NCBI RefSeq assembly: GCF_012290005.1
Contig: NZ_JAAXMS010000005.1
Location: 124,001-188,000, forward strand
Source of the DNA: Crateriforma spongiae
Lineage (GTDB): Bacteria > Planctomycetota > Planctomycetia > Pirellulales > Pirellulaceae
DNA: 64,000 bases
Direction of reading: 5' to 3'
The notes under the pieces are model-generated. The model was not told the DNA's origin and searched no databases. It saw only the letters and a list, made by a program, of their open reading frames with translations. The position numbers and the translations under genes are program-made. Shown here one piece after another: positions 17,965-28,548 of the stretch. How positions within the stretch are numbered: position 1 is the first letter of the stretch; every line of letters starts with the position of its first letter.

Positions 17965-19617
17965 CTACAGCGGGAATTCTTCTTCCGCCGCCGCGTCGGC
18001 GTACAACGGCATGTGCCGGTAATAGACTTCCAGAATCATTGTGGCGAACGCGGTGCTTAGCAATCGGCCGCCTTCGACGGGGCCTTTGTGCGATTGTGAA
18101 TTGGGGAAGTGCCAGCTGCCTTTGGCGCCGCGATCCTGCGACTGGGTCGATACCAACCAGTCCCGCAGAATCTCGTTGAACGCCTGCCATTCCGACCCGC
18201 CGTGATGACGCAGGACTTGGGCGGCGTAATAGTCGTAATAGATATTGTCACGACGGACGCCGATTCTGGCCAATTCCTGAACACCGGACTCCAGTCTTGG
18301 GTCGCCTTTCTGCCAGCCCGTGTACATCCGGCACAGCAGGCCGATCGCGGTACAGGCGGGACTGATCTTCAACTTCGTCGGGTCATCCATGCGGGGTGCC
18401 GGCGGTGCGACGTAGCCGTAGACCGCACCGTTCTTGCCTTGAACGCGGTTCAAATAACGCACCGATTCGCTGATCGATTGTGGCGGCACGACCAAGTGCC
18501 CCATGTAACCACTTTTCAAAGCCATCAATTGCCAGCCGACCACCGACGTGTCGCCCATCGGTGAATTGGGTTGGTACCGCCATCCGCCGTCGGGGCCTTG
18601 CGCCCAAACGATAAAGTTCAGGGCCGCTTGGGTCGGTTCGGCCAACGCCGGGTCCTGCGTCATCGCATAGGCTTCGGACAGGGCGATCGCCGCCAAACCG
18701 TGCGAATACATGCGTCCACCAGGTTCGGTGAAGTCCAGCATGTTGACGCCTTTGATTTTGCCTTTGCGGCCGTTCTTGATCAGGAACAGCAGCCCCTTGC
18801 GAACGACTTGTTGGTATTCGCCTTCGTAGTGCGTTTGTCCGGCACCCAGGAACGGCAGCAGCGCGAGCGCCGTCGCCGCGTTGTACGCACGCAAGTACTT
18901 CGGTTCGCCGATATTGCCGCACCGTCCACGGCAAACACTGGCGTGATTGAACGTCCATCCACCGTTCGGGGCTTGGTGCAGTGCCAACCATTTCAGTGCC
19001 GCGCTGACGGCGGCTTCGCTGCTGGGCGTCCCGCCGTATTTCCGCAGCATGTCTTCCCGCATGTCTTTGCCGCGGCTGCTTAGCGACTGGCTGGCCATCG
19101 ACTGCAGCGACTGTAGCACGTCACCGGCCGGGGCCATGTTGGCGGCCAAATCGAAACTTTCGATCGGGACCGAGATCGCTTCGGTGGGAACGTCCAGAGC
19201 GATCGATTCGACCACTTGTTCGAATTCATTGAGCGCCGGCGGCGGGTCGGCGGATTCCTCCATCTCGGTCGACACATCCACGTCGACCTCCTCGATGACG
19301 AACTCTTTGATCTCTGGGCCCCGATCGTCGGTGACCGCTGCGGTCAAGACGTTGATGATCTTTTGCGGCTCGGTCATCGTCACCAAGCCCAACGCGACCA
19401 ACAGGGCCACGTGAACGGCGGTGCTGACCAACCAGGCTGGTGTCGCGCGGATCAGGCCCAGCCAGCCGCCCTTGGACGTATCGTCCTCGTTCGTTTGGTC
19501 CACCAGCGATTCGGGGTGGACCAAATCTGCAACGATCACGTCGTCTTCGCCTCCGGTCAGCGCGGCCGATGGCAACGACGTCGATGGTGGTACGTAGCTG
19601 GATGGATAAGACGCCAT
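17965..19617 (-). CDS. Membrane-anchored prenyltransferase/squalene-oxidase-repeat protein
   Basis: 550 aa. A cytoplasmic N-terminus of about 55 residues precedes one membrane helix (about 58-78), an acidic linker, then an alpha-alpha toroid region from about 205 to 540. It contains repeats such as ALKWLALHQAPNGGWTFNH and GPDGGWRYQPNSPMGDTSVVGWQ, typical of the squalene cyclase / prenyltransferase fold. Planctomycete genomes hold many such proteins, and most lack the DXDD cyclase motif. I do not see DXDD here, so a terpene cyclase activity is not supported. Function unknown. Confidence 0.82.
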   Translation of the reverse strand: MASYPSSYVPPSTSLPSAALTGGEDDVIVADLVHPESLVDQTNEDDTSKGGWLGLIRATPAWLVSTAVHVALLVALGLVTMTEPQKIINVLTAAVTDDRGPEIKEFVIEEVDVDVSTEMEESADPPPALNEFEQVVESIALDVPTEAISVPIESFDLAANMAPAGDVLQSLQSMASQSLSSRGKDMREDMLRKYGGTPSSEAAVSAALKWLALHQAPNGGWTFNHASVCRGRCGNIGEPKYLRAYNAATALALLPFLGAGQTHYEGEYQQVVRKGLLFLIKNGRKGKIKGVNMLDFTEPGGRMYSHGLAAIALSEAYAMTQDPALAEPTQAALNFIVWAQGPDGGWRYQPNSPMGDTSVVGWQLMALKSGYMGHLVVPPQSISESVRYLNRVQGKNGAVYGYVAPPAPRMDDPTKLKISPACTAIGLLCRMYTGWQKGDPRLESGVQELARIGVRRDNIYYDYYAAQVLRHHGGSEWQAFNEILRDWLVSTQSQDRGAKGSWHFPNSQSHKGPVEGGRLLSTAFATMILEVYYRHMPLYADAAAEEEFPL

Positions 19618-20080
19618 GCGTTACATGTGCGAAGAACACGACAGGGGCCGGCCGAATGACCGAGCCCACGACCGAACGTTTTGAAAAGTGAAAAGCGGGG
19701 GATCGAATCGAAGCGGAACCGGTGGAACTCGAAGAGCTCGCCAAAATCGCAACGCCCGATCCAATCAGTCTAACCGAGATGCAATGCCCATCGGGTCGGA
19801 ATCACCGCAGGAACACATTCGCCGCATGACGACCGACCGGTTACACCGATCCGATTGGTTGAATCCCGATCCAGGATGCCCCCGATCCATGATGACAACG
19901 GTTGGCGGCGGCACGAAGTACCCGCGGCGTTGACCTCGGATACGCGAAACACCCCCGATTTAGCGATCGCGATGGAGGCCACGCCAAACCCCGTGAAACG
20001 CCCCTATAAAACTGACCAGGGGTTCGGCATAATTCGATGTCTTTCCAGATTCCGCACCGCCGCAGAAAGCCCAACCCCCC
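19618..20080. other. Divergent intergenic region upstream of guaB
   Basis: 463 bases between the leftward prenyltransferase-fold gene and guaB. The frames present are shadows and show no domain. It should contain both promoters. I found no recognisable riboswitch, tRNA or clear operator. Confidence 0.6.
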
Positions 20081-21562
20081 ATGCTGGAAGACAAAATCGG
20101 CGTCCAGGGCGTCACCTTTGATGACGTCTTGCTGGTCCCCCGCTACAGCGAAGTCGTTCCCGCCGAAGTCGATGTCAGCACGCGTCTGACCGACCGCATT
20201 GCGCTGCAAATCCCGATGGTGTCGTCGCCCATGGACACGGTCACCGAATCGGGAATGGCGATCGCCCTGGCCAAAGAAGGCGGCATCGGGGTCATCCACA
20301 AAAACCTCAGCGTCGTCGGCCAGACCGGTGAAGTGCTGAAGGTAAAGCGTTCGGCCAACGGCATCATCGTCGATCCGGTCACGATGGGGCCGGGCGAACA
20401 GGTCGGCAAAGCCGCCGAAACGATGGACAAGGCCAACGTGTCCGGCATCCCCATCGTGCATGACGACGGCACCTTGGCCGGGATTCTGACCCGCCGTGAT
20501 TTGCGTTTCCTAGAAGACCCATCTCTCCCAGTCAGCGAAGTCATGACTCGTGAGAATTTGGTGACGGCTGTAGGGAATGTAACGCTTGAGGAAGCTGAGC
20601 GAATTTTAACGGCAAAAAGGGTCGAGAAACTTCTGCTGATTGACGAAGAAAGGAAACTAACGGGACTGATTACGATCCGCGACATCGACATGATGAAGCG
20701 ATTCCCGCGGGCTTGCAAAGATCCGCAGGGTCGACTTCGCGTCGGAGCCGCCATCGGAGTGGGGGACCTGGATCGGGCCGAAAGCCTGATCGGAGTGGGC
20801 GTCGACTTTTTGGTCGTCGATTCCGCTCACGGGCATAGCCGAAACGTGATCGAGACCGTTCGCGAAATCAAACAACAAACCAATTGGGATATCGACGTGG
20901 TCGCCGGAAACGTGGCCACCGCCGATGGGACTCGCGATCTGATCGAAGCGGGTGCGGATGCCGTCAAAGTGGGCATCGGGCCGGGTTCGATCTGTACGAC
21001 GCGGGTGATCAGCGGTGTCGGTGTCCCCCAGGTGACGGCGATCATGGATGCGGTCGGCGTTGCGGAACAAAACAACATTCCTGTCATCGCCGACGGAGGA
21101 ATCCGTTTCAGCGGTGACGTGACCAAAGCGATCGCCGCGGGCGCAAGCACGGTCATGATCGGCAGCCTGTTTGCCGGTCTGGCCGAAAGTCCCGGCAAAA
21201 CCATCCTTTACCAAGGCCGTACCTTCAAGGAGTACCGCGGCATGGGATCGATGGGGGCGATGGTCAAGGGAAGTAGCGATCGGTATCGCCAAAAAGGCAC
21301 CGAGGCGGGCAAGTTGGTCCCCGAAGGTGTCGAAGGACGCGTGCCGTTCAAAGGACCGCTCAGCGATTACGTCTACCAATTGGTGGGCGGACTTCGTGCC
21401 GGCATGGGATATGTCGGAACCAGGACGATCGAGGAACTGCGACGGGACGCACGCTTCACGCGGGTGTCCGCAGCGACGGTGAGGGAGAACCACCCGCATG
21501 ACATTGCCATCACGCAAGAAGCGCCCAACTACAGCCCCGACGTTCACTCGGACCAAAAGTAG
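20081..21562 (+). CDS. guaB: Inosine-5'-monophosphate dehydrogenase
   Basis: 493 aa, normal length. It oxidises IMP to XMP, the first committed step to GMP. The catalytic Cys305 lies in GPGSICTTR, the flap is in [10 protein letters not shown], and the phosphate-binding loop is in [12 protein letters not shown] tandem CBS (Bateman) pair occupies about residues 95-205. A stretch of the CBS part, about 20,515-20,690, has clearly lower G+C and unusual codons (AGG, TTA, CTA) compared with its flanks, yet remains fully in frame. The next gene starts inside guaB. Confidence 0.97.
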   Translation: MLEDKIGVQGVTFDDVLLVPRYSEVVPAEVDVSTRLTDRIALQIPMVSSPMDTVTESGMAIALAKEGGIGVIHKNLSVVGQTGEVLKVKRSANGIIVDPVTMGPGEQVGKAAETMDKANVSGIPIVHDDGTLAGILTRRDLRFLEDPSLPVSEVMTRENLVTAVGNVTLEEAERILTAKRVEKLLLIDEERKLTGLITIRDIDMMKRFPRACKDPQGRLRVGAAIGVGDLDRAESLIGVGVDFLVVDSAHGHSRNVIETVREIKQQTNWDIDVVAGNVATADGTRDLIEAGADAVKVGIGPGSICTTRVISGVGVPQVTAIMDAVGVAEQNNIPVIADGGIRFSGDVTKAIAAGASTVMIGSLFAGLAESPGKTILYQGRTFKEYRGMGSMGAMVKGSSDRYRQKGTEAGKLVPEGVEGRVPFKGPLSDYVYQLVGGLRAGMGYVGTRTIEELRRDARFTRVSAATVRENHPHDIAITQEAPNYSPDVHSDQK

Positions 21563-23600
21563 GGCCCAAATCTTATCCGACAGCCGCCGCCGATTCGCTC
21601 GGCGGTTGGCCGCGTTGACGTTGACGCTGGCAACGTCCTGGACGCTGGGGACGGTCGACGCCCAATCACCGGTCAACGCCTCGCATGCGAATCAATTGCG
21701 TCCGGTGCCCAAGTTCACCGCCCAGACGCAGCCTGCCGCCACCCATCAGCCGAAGCGTGCCGGATGGAATCTGCAGTGGCAAAATCCCGGCGTGCAACAA
21801 GCTGGTGTGCCGAATGCCGGCGTGAAAACGACCGGTACTGATCAGCCCGCCGCAGTCGCCGCGTCGACTGCAGCAGCCAACGTTCCGGCCGCACAGCCAA
21901 AGTACCCCGTCCGCCAAGTCAGCGCGATCCAACCTTCGCCGGCACCGGCTTATGCTGGCGATCGACCGGCCACACCCACGTTGCCCACGATGCGCAATAT
22001 CCAGCGGGCGGGCTTGCCGGCACCGGTTCCGGTGGCAGACCCGAATGCCAACCAGGCGGCCGCGAACGATTTCTTTGAACACCCCTTTGGACGACCCGAT
22101 GTTCCATCGGTGCGATCCAGCCGACGTGCACGTCACCAGATGGTGGCCGCGGGCGGTTCGGCAACGGTCACGCCCGTCATGCCCGCCGCACACCGTGGCA
22201 CATCGATGGTCCGTCAAACCGCCGCGCAGGCCCCCAAGGATTTGGATGACCTGTTCGCACCGCCCGGTGGTACAGCCGATTCGGCAAATTCTGGCAACGG
22301 ATTTGGTCTTCCCGAGCCGACCGCCGATCCGGTCCAGCCGTCGGAAATGCGTCCGATGAACAGCTTGCGAGGAAACCTGCCCGCACCTCAATCGGCGCCT
22401 TCGCAATTTGAAATGCCTTCGACTCAGGAGGCACCCGCTGGATTCAGCGATGGCACCGAACTGTTGCCCCCGCCCGCCGGCGAAGCGTTCGATCCGGGCA
22501 CACCGGCGACAGGTCAAGCGATGCCACGACAAGATTTGTTGCCGCCTCCGGACGCTGCCGGTCTGGACACCAATGGCCTAGGCAACAGCATTGCGAATCC
22601 GGATCGCCAACCCAACGTCCAGTCGCCTTCGGACAGCATTCGCGATCTGATGCAACAGTCGCCTTCGCCGGACTCGACGACGTCGGAAGCCCCGCAAACG
22701 CGGTCCGACAATGAACGGCCGACCGATGAAGGCTTGCAGACGCTTCCGCCACCGGAAACCACACCGGCACCGGAGCCCCAAGACGATTTCGGTTTGGATT
22801 CCTTTGACTTGGAAAGCAATCCGTTCGAGCGTGAAAACCAAGACGACATGGACGATCTGCGTCGGCTGCGTGAAGAAGCTCGCAAGGAACGCGAAGAACG
22901 CGTCCCCGGTGCAATGCTTGGTTTGTCCTGTGAAGATTTCCGCGAACGAGTTCGTTTGCAATCCATTCGCGACATCTCGCTGGACCCCAGTCCTCCGTTC
23001 CGACCCGATGTGGTGGAACAGGATCGGTACGAAGAATTCAAATCCCGCTGGGACGACCAGCAAAAGGTACGCACTTGGCGTTCGGTCGATGGCGTGACAT
23101 TGGCGGTCGGAAAACTGCGTGACCTGGCCTATGGAAAAGCGATCATCGAAACCGAATTCGGTTCGCTGGAAGAGATCCAAACGGATCGTCTAAGCGAAGA
23201 AGACTTGGCCGTCCTGACTGATAGCTGGGGATTGCCGACCGAATGCCAGTTGGAACAAGTCGCCTATCAGCCGCGTGCATGGCAGCAAATGACGATGACT
23301 TACAAAGCATCGAATCTGTGTCACAAGCCGCTGTACTTCCAAGAAGTCAACTTGGAACGTTACGGCCACACGGCCGGACCGGTGTTGCAACCCGTGGTGT
23401 CGTCTGCACACTTCTTTGCCAACATCGCCGTGCTGCCTTACAAGATGGGCGTGCATTGTCCCAGCGAATGCCAGTACGCACTGGGGTATTACCGCCCCGG
23501 CGATTGTGCACCGTGGATCATCCCTGCAGTGCCGATCAGTGCCCGAGGTGCCATCGCCCAGGCCGCTGTCATGACGGGAACGTTCTGGTTGGTTCCCTAA
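21498..23600 (+). CDS. Planctomycete secreted protein with SHD1-like domain
   Basis: 700 aa. The start overlaps guaB by 65 bases. It is preferred because a GAGGGAG ribosome-binding site lies 10 bases upstream and the first 55 residues form a basic region plus a signal peptide ending at TVDAQ. Residues 60-460 are Pro/Ala/Gln-rich and low-complexity. Residues about 530-580 ([16 protein letters not shown] to LSEEDLAVL) resemble an SLA1-homology (SHD1) domain, which is widespread in planctomycete exported proteins. The Cys-containing end (580-700) is compact and hydrophobic at the very C-terminus. Function unknown. Confidence 0.75.
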   Translation: MTLPSRKKRPTTAPTFTRTKSRAQILSDSRRRFARRLAALTLTLATSWTLGTVDAQSPVNASHANQLRPVPKFTAQTQPAATHQPKRAGWNLQWQNPGVQQAGVPNAGVKTTGTDQPAAVAASTAAANVPAAQPKYPVRQVSAIQPSPAPAYAGDRPATPTLPTMRNIQRAGLPAPVPVADPNANQAAANDFFEHPFGRPDVPSVRSSRRARHQMVAAGGSATVTPVMPAAHRGTSMVRQTAAQAPKDLDDLFAPPGGTADSANSGNGFGLPEPTADPVQPSEMRPMNSLRGNLPAPQSAPSQFEMPSTQEAPAGFSDGTELLPPPAGEAFDPGTPATGQAMPRQDLLPPPDAAGLDTNGLGNSIANPDRQPNVQSPSDSIRDLMQQSPSPDSTTSEAPQTRSDNERPTDEGLQTLPPPETTPAPEPQDDFGLDSFDLESNPFERENQDDMDDLRRLREEARKEREERVPGAMLGLSCEDFRERVRLQSIRDISLDPSPPFRPDVVEQDRYEEFKSRWDDQQKVRTWRSVDGVTLAVGKLRDLAYGKAIIETEFGSLEEIQTDRLSEEDLAVLTDSWGLPTECQLEQVAYQPRAWQQMTMTYKASNLCHKPLYFQEVNLERYGHTAGPVLQPVVSSAHFFANIAVLPYKMGVHCPSECQYALGYYRPGDCAPWIIPAVPISARGAIAQAAVMTGTFWLVP

Positions 23601-23789
23601 TCAACGCGATCACTCAGGGGCCATCGGGCCTAATCCCGACAAGGCACAGTGTTGTGCACGGTGCTGTGTCATCGTGCCGCATGCGGTGCAAAGGGACGTT
23701 TGTCGGTCGCGTGCTAGACTGAAGCCGGTCGTTTGCCGGTCGGCTGTCCGGCGACGGATTTCGTCCCCGGCACCCCGGCAATCAGGTCG

Positions 23790-26700
23790 ATGATTCCACG
23801 CCCGTATCGAATTTCTGCGAGAACCTTCGTCGTCCTCGCGGTTCTGTTGGTCGTTCATGCAATGACGGCCGAAACGTGTCCATCGGCGACACCGAACTTT
23901 GATCGTCAGTGCGACAATCTACGTTCGGCGGTCGAACATCTGCGGACGACTTACGGTCACGACTATCCACGTGGCGATGCGTTTTTGAAACGCTTGGATG
24001 AATTGCGACGCAAAGCGGAATCTGATCCGGACGCGGCGCGATCCGACTTGGTCCGTTTACGACGCGAAGCGTTACTGGATCATCCGCGGCTGACCGGTGA
24101 TTTGCTGATGGTGCGTCGCCGGGCCGAAAACCCGATTCACGGGATCGCCGTGCCAGCGCCGCATGAAACCATGGCGGGTTACGACAAGACCGGTTACGAC
24201 AACGATGTCGTGCGGATCAGCCTGGACGACATCGCCGCTGATCGGGCACAGCCGCCGATGGACAGGTTCTTTCGCCCGGACGATGGCGGCTTCATCGGCG
24301 ATTTACGACTGCACTATGACGCCGATCGTTTGTTGGTCACTCGATCCGATGCGGTCAACTGGAAGTTGTGGGAAATTGGCGTCGACGATCAATCGATGCG
24401 ACCGGTCACCACCGCACCGGATGATGTCGATTGCTTCGACGGTTGCTATCTGCCCGACGGTCGAATCATCTTTGCCAGCACCGCGTCGTACCAATCGGTG
24501 CCCTGTCACCATGGCCAGATGCCGACGGGAAATCTTTATCGCTGCAACGCCGACGGCAGCGACATGCGACAGCTGTGTTTTGATCAAGACATCGATGCCA
24601 ATCCGGTGGTCTTGCCCAGCGGTCAAGTCATGTACAGTCGCTGGGATTACGTCGGCATCAACCACATCTTTCTGCGTGAGTTGATGGTGATGAACCCGGA
24701 CGGGACCGGCCAACGGGCGATCTACGGCAGCAATTCCTACTTTCCCAACTCGCTGTTCTTCAGCCAACCGTTGCCCGGAAAGGACCACGGTTTGGTCAGC
24801 ATACTGTCGGGGTATCACGGTGCGCCACGCATGGGATGGCTGGTCACGCTGGATCCGTCCAAAGGTTGGCAAAACGAGGACGGAATCATTCATCGGATCA
24901 GTGGCCAGGGCACACCGGTCTTGCCCGTAATTCGCGACACTGCGATCGATCCTGACTGGCCTAAGTTCTTGCATCCACAGCCCATCAGCGACAAGTTTTT
25001 CTTGGTCAGCATGTTGCGCGATCGCCGCGGCAAGTGGGAAATCTATCTGGCCGATGTCTTTGACAACATCGTGCGCATTGCCAAGGACGACCAGTATCAT
25101 CTCTTGGAACCGACTCCGGTGCAAAAACGTGCAACGCCTCCGGTGATCGCCGATCGTACCGATCCCCAGGCCACCCGTGCGACGGTCTATTTGCACGATG
25201 TGCACGCCGGGCCGGGACTGGACGGTGTGCCGCGAGGAACTGTCCAGCGATTGCGAGTGCTTTCGTACCATTTCGGTTATCGACAGTTGGCCGGGCCGGA
25301 CAAAATCGGGTACGGCGGTCCCTGGGATAGCATGCAGATCGAAGGCACCGTGGACGTCGAATCGGATGGGTCGGCCATGTTCGAAGTTCCGGCCAACACG
25401 CCGCTGGCGGTTCAGCCGCTGGATCAGCAAGGACGTGCCGTCCAGTTGATGCGTAGCTGGTTCACCGCGATGCCCGGCGAAGTCGTATCGTGTGTCGGGT
25501 GTCATGAAAAGCCGTTGGAATCGGCCGCCACGCAGTTCACCCTGGCGGCAACCAAACCACCGCAATCAATTCGTGACTGGTACGGGCCGCCACGCGGATT
25601 TGATTTTCAACGTGAAGTCCAACCGGTACTGGATCACCATTGTGTCGGATGTCATGACGGACAGTCGGCGGCACCCGATCTTCGGACCGAAGACGCACAT
25701 GACGACCCCGAGACTTGGCCGATCGGGTATGTCAGTCGTCTGCACCCAGACATGCACCGCGAAACCGGGGGCCGAATGACGTACACGCCGGCCTACGATG
25801 CACTGGTGCACTACATCCGGCGGGTCGGTATCGAAGATTCGGTGGAAATGCTGACCCCTGGCGAATACCACGCCGAAACCAGCCCGCTGATTCAAATGCT
25901 TCGACGTGGCCATCATGGTGTCAAGCTGGATGCCGAGGCCTGGGATCGTTTGGTCACCTGGATTGATCTAAATGGCCCCTGCCACGGAACGTGGTCCGAC
26001 GTTTATCCGATCCCCGATGACGCGAGGGCACGCCGTCGCGAGCTTCAATTGCGATATGGCGGCCCGGCACGTGATCCGGAACACGTGCCGCCCACACCGC
26101 CCTACGTTTCATCCGTTGAAAGTGTTACAGGGAAACGCACCGGAGACGATCGAAACGCGAGCACGCCGTCCGACGCATCGGCGGCCAGCGGGGCGGCATC
26201 GTCGGTCGGTCAGCGATCGATTTCGATGCCGGACGGATCATCGCTAACGCTGGTGAAGATCCAGCCGGCTGGTTCGAGCACGGCCTATTGGATGGCGTCG
26301 ACGGAAATCACCAACGCACAGTATCAAGCGTTTGATCCCGATCATCGGTCCAGGTTCTACGCGCATCGATTGGATCGCCCGGATGGTCCTGGGGTTTGGA
26401 TGGGCGAAGATTCACAACCGGTTGTCCGAGTTAGCCGCGATGAAGCGATGGCGTTTTGTCGTTGGCTTTCGACACAGACGTCGCTAGAGGTTCGTTTGCC
26501 GACCGATCACCAATGGACACTGGCAACGGGGGACGCCGCAGAGGCAAAGTACTGGTTCGGCGACCAGTCCGATGACTTTGCCCCGTATGAAAACTTGGCG
26601 GATGCCTCGTTCGGTCGCGGAGTCATGTCGGCGTTGAAAGTTCACCCACCCGACGTGACGCAGTGGTCCGGGGGCGTTCCGCACTTGGTCTTGGAAGGCG

Positions 26701-26972
26701 GCAAGCGATCGGCAGTTCGCTTCAACGACGGGGCAGTCGTGACGGCCGCGGTGGGCAGTTTTCAAGCCAACCCGTTGGGCATGCACGACATGCACGGCAA
26801 CGTGGCGGAGTGGTTGTTGCCGGATTCGGCTGCAAAGGACGACAACGCGGTTGCGGCTGGAGGTTCCTTTTTCGATCCTCCATCGGATGCCACCGCCGCG
26901 ATGAGACGAACCTATGCTCGGTGGCAGAAGGTTTTCAACGTCGGTTTCCGTATCGTTGCGACGTCGCCTTAG
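23790..26972 (+). CDS. HzsA-like di-heme protein fused to an FGE-type (SUMF1) domain
   Basis: 1060 aa from the ATG at 23790, which directly precedes a signal peptide (ISARTFVVLAVLLVVHAMTA region). Residues about 120-540 match the beta-propeller/HzsA middle-type domain found in planctomycete proteins (DGCYLPDGRIIFAST, MNPDGTGQRAIYGS). Two c-type heme sites, CVGCH at 568-572 and 618-622, follow. From about 813 to the end is a formylglycine-generating-enzyme-like domain with GNVAEW and GFRIV. The catalytic FGE cysteines near GGSF are absent, so real FGE activity is unlikely. Substrate and electron partner unknown. Confidence 0.82.
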   Translation: MIPRPYRISARTFVVLAVLLVVHAMTAETCPSATPNFDRQCDNLRSAVEHLRTTYGHDYPRGDAFLKRLDELRRKAESDPDAARSDLVRLRREALLDHPRLTGDLLMVRRRAENPIHGIAVPAPHETMAGYDKTGYDNDVVRISLDDIAADRAQPPMDRFFRPDDGGFIGDLRLHYDADRLLVTRSDAVNWKLWEIGVDDQSMRPVTTAPDDVDCFDGCYLPDGRIIFASTASYQSVPCHHGQMPTGNLYRCNADGSDMRQLCFDQDIDANPVVLPSGQVMYSRWDYVGINHIFLRELMVMNPDGTGQRAIYGSNSYFPNSLFFSQPLPGKDHGLVSILSGYHGAPRMGWLVTLDPSKGWQNEDGIIHRISGQGTPVLPVIRDTAIDPDWPKFLHPQPISDKFFLVSMLRDRRGKWEIYLADVFDNIVRIAKDDQYHLLEPTPVQKRATPPVIADRTDPQATRATVYLHDVHAGPGLDGVPRGTVQRLRVLSYHFGYRQLAGPDKIGYGGPWDSMQIEGTVDVESDGSAMFEVPANTPLAVQPLDQQGRAVQLMRSWFTAMPGEVVSCVGCHEKPLESAATQFTLAATKPPQSIRDWYGPPRGFDFQREVQPVLDHHCVGCHDGQSAAPDLRTEDAHDDPETWPIGYVSRLHPDMHRETGGRMTYTPAYDALVHYIRRVGIEDSVEMLTPGEYHAETSPLIQMLRRGHHGVKLDAEAWDRLVTWIDLNGPCHGTWSDVYPIPDDARARRRELQLRYGGPARDPEHVPPTPPYVSSVESVTGKRTGDDRNASTPSDASAASGAASSVGQRSISMPDGSSLTLVKIQPAGSSTAYWMASTEITNAQYQAFDPDHRSRFYAHRLDRPDGPGVWMGEDSQPVVRVSRDEAMAFCRWLSTQTSLEVRLPTDHQWTLATGDAAEAKYWFGDQSDDFAPYENLADASFGRGVMSALKVHPPDVTQWSGGVPHLVLEGGKRSAVRFNDGAVVTAAVGSFQANPLGMHDMHGNVAEWLLPDSAAKDDNAVAAGGSFFDPPSDATAAMRRTYARWQKVFNVGFRIVATSP

Positions 26973-27064
26973 GCGGCATCAAGACAGCCGTCAGCGAACG
27001 ATGCTGCAGCGTGGTCGCTCGGGGCTTCTGTGCCGGAACCGCGCTGGAGCTTAGTTCTTCGGTA

Positions 27065-27081
27065 CTCTCGCAGAGCGAGAG
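27065..27081. other. Perfect 7-bp hairpin between convergent genes
   Basis: CTCTCGC, loop AGA, GCGAGAG. It lies between the ends of the HzsA-like gene and the second Gfo/Idh gene. There is no T tract on either side, so it is only a possible weak bidirectional transcription end. Confidence 0.4.
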
Positions 27082-27125
27082 GCGACGATTCGTTGGTGGC
27101 GTCTGGTGATGATGGCCCGCAGGCA

Positions 27126-28418
27126 CTACGCCTGGTACGGGTGTTGGTACGGGGCGCGGTACTCACGACGCAACAGCGCCGCCGCATCGTCGTTGCCTTT
27201 GACGTTCAGCGTCTTCGGATCGAAATGAACCGTCGTCCCACTCTCGTACGCCACCATGCCAAGCTGAACCGTCGCGGTGGAACGGAACCCTTGTTCGATT
27301 GGACACGCCAGCGATTCCTGGCCTCGTACGGCGGCCAAGAAATTCGCCATGTGTTTGCCGCCCAAATCGACAGGAGCGTCGTGGACTTCGATGTCTCCCT
27401 TGTTGTTTTTGGGGATCAACATCCACTGGCGATCGCTGGAAAAAATGGTGGCATCTTCGCCGAACAAGAATACACCATTTTTGTATTGAGGATCGGCTTC
27501 TGTGGCGCCCCACAGTCGGTGCCGCCAAACGACCGGCATCGAATCGAATTCGAAGTGGACCGACAGTGTGTCGGGTGTCGTGATGATGCCGTCGTATTGA
27601 TAGATGCCGCCATCGGCCGTGATGCGATTCGGCAGATCCAGATTCATCATCATCCGGGTCGCATCGATGTTGTGGATGCCCCAGTCGACCAAGTGCCCAT
27701 GGCCGGTGGTCTTTTCCAAACGCCAACTTTTGTGACCGACTTGAGGGCTGTAAGCAATTTTTGGTGCCGGTCCACACCAACGATCCCAATCCAGCGACGA
27801 CGGTGGATCCTGAGGGGTCGCATCTTTGGTGCCAGCCTTGTAATGGATCTGAACGTCGGCTTGAACGATCCGGCCCGCCTTACCTGATTCGACGAACTGT
27901 TTGACTTCGGCGAACGCTTGACTTTGACGACGCTGAAAACCAACTTGAACGACGCGGCCGCTGTCATTGACGGCTTTGACCAACGCCTGTCCTTCGCGGA
28001 CGTCGTACGTCAGTGGTTTTTCGCAATAGACGTCGATGCCACGATTCAGACAATCGATCAATTGCAGCGAATGCCAATGCGGTGGCGTTCCGATGATCGC
28101 AATGTCGGGATCCACCTTGTCCAGCATTTCGTTGTGATCGGCAAACGTTTGCGGCCGATGACCCTGCAGCTTCTTCAGTTCCTCTGCCGATTGTTCCAGG
28201 TGTTCGCTATCGACATCACAGATTCCCGCGATGTCCACCCCACCCACCTTCAGCGCCGCTTTGGCATCTACCATGCCGTACCAGCCCACTCCAAGAACGA
28301 CGGCTTTCAATTTCGATCCGTCCGCCGCTCGCGCGATCGGGGACGTGTGAACCATGGCGGCGGTAGCAGCAGCAGCGGATGCGGTGGAGGCGAGGAATTG
28401 TCGTCGGTTGTCGGCCAT
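27126..28418 (-). CDS. Gfo/Idh/MocA family oxidoreductase, Tat-exported
   Basis: 430 aa. The N-terminus MADNRRQFLASTASAAAAT is a twin-arginine signal. A Rossmann region (VVLGVGWYG, CDVD) and the catalytic EKP motif in YCEKPLTYD follow. Conserved GHLVDWGIHNIDA lies in the second domain, and the C-terminal half contains the Gfo/Idh dimer domain. It probably oxidises or epimerises a sugar derivative in the periplasm with bound NAD(P). It differs from the 6.3-kb paralogue in having EKP rather than QKP. It stands alone, with a 130-base gap to the permease downstream. Confidence 0.9.
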   Translation of the reverse strand: MADNRRQFLASTASAAAATAAMVHTSPIARAADGSKLKAVVLGVGWYGMVDAKAALKVGGVDIAGICDVDSEHLEQSAEELKKLQGHRPQTFADHNEMLDKVDPDIAIIGTPPHWHSLQLIDCLNRGIDVYCEKPLTYDVREGQALVKAVNDSGRVVQVGFQRRQSQAFAEVKQFVESGKAGRIVQADVQIHYKAGTKDATPQDPPSSLDWDRWCGPAPKIAYSPQVGHKSWRLEKTTGHGHLVDWGIHNIDATRMMMNLDLPNRITADGGIYQYDGIITTPDTLSVHFEFDSMPVVWRHRLWGATEADPQYKNGVFLFGEDATIFSSDRQWMLIPKNNKGDIEVHDAPVDLGGKHMANFLAAVRGQESLACPIEQGFRSTATVQLGMVAYESGTTVHFDPKTLNVKGNDDAAALLRREYRAPYQHPYQA

Positions 28419-28548
28419 CAGAAGTGGTTCCCGGGCGATCGCGGATGGATGGAAAAGATTGTTCGCTGGATTATAGCCGTCTGAATCGGGTCCGTTTTGT
28501 GCGACCCGATGACGCCGCGCCTTTCGGAATAGGCGTGTGTCGCGTCGG

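Noticed and set aside
20657-21676. 339-codon open frame antisense to guaB
   Set aside because: Shadow of guaB with Arg/His-rich, non-protein-like composition.
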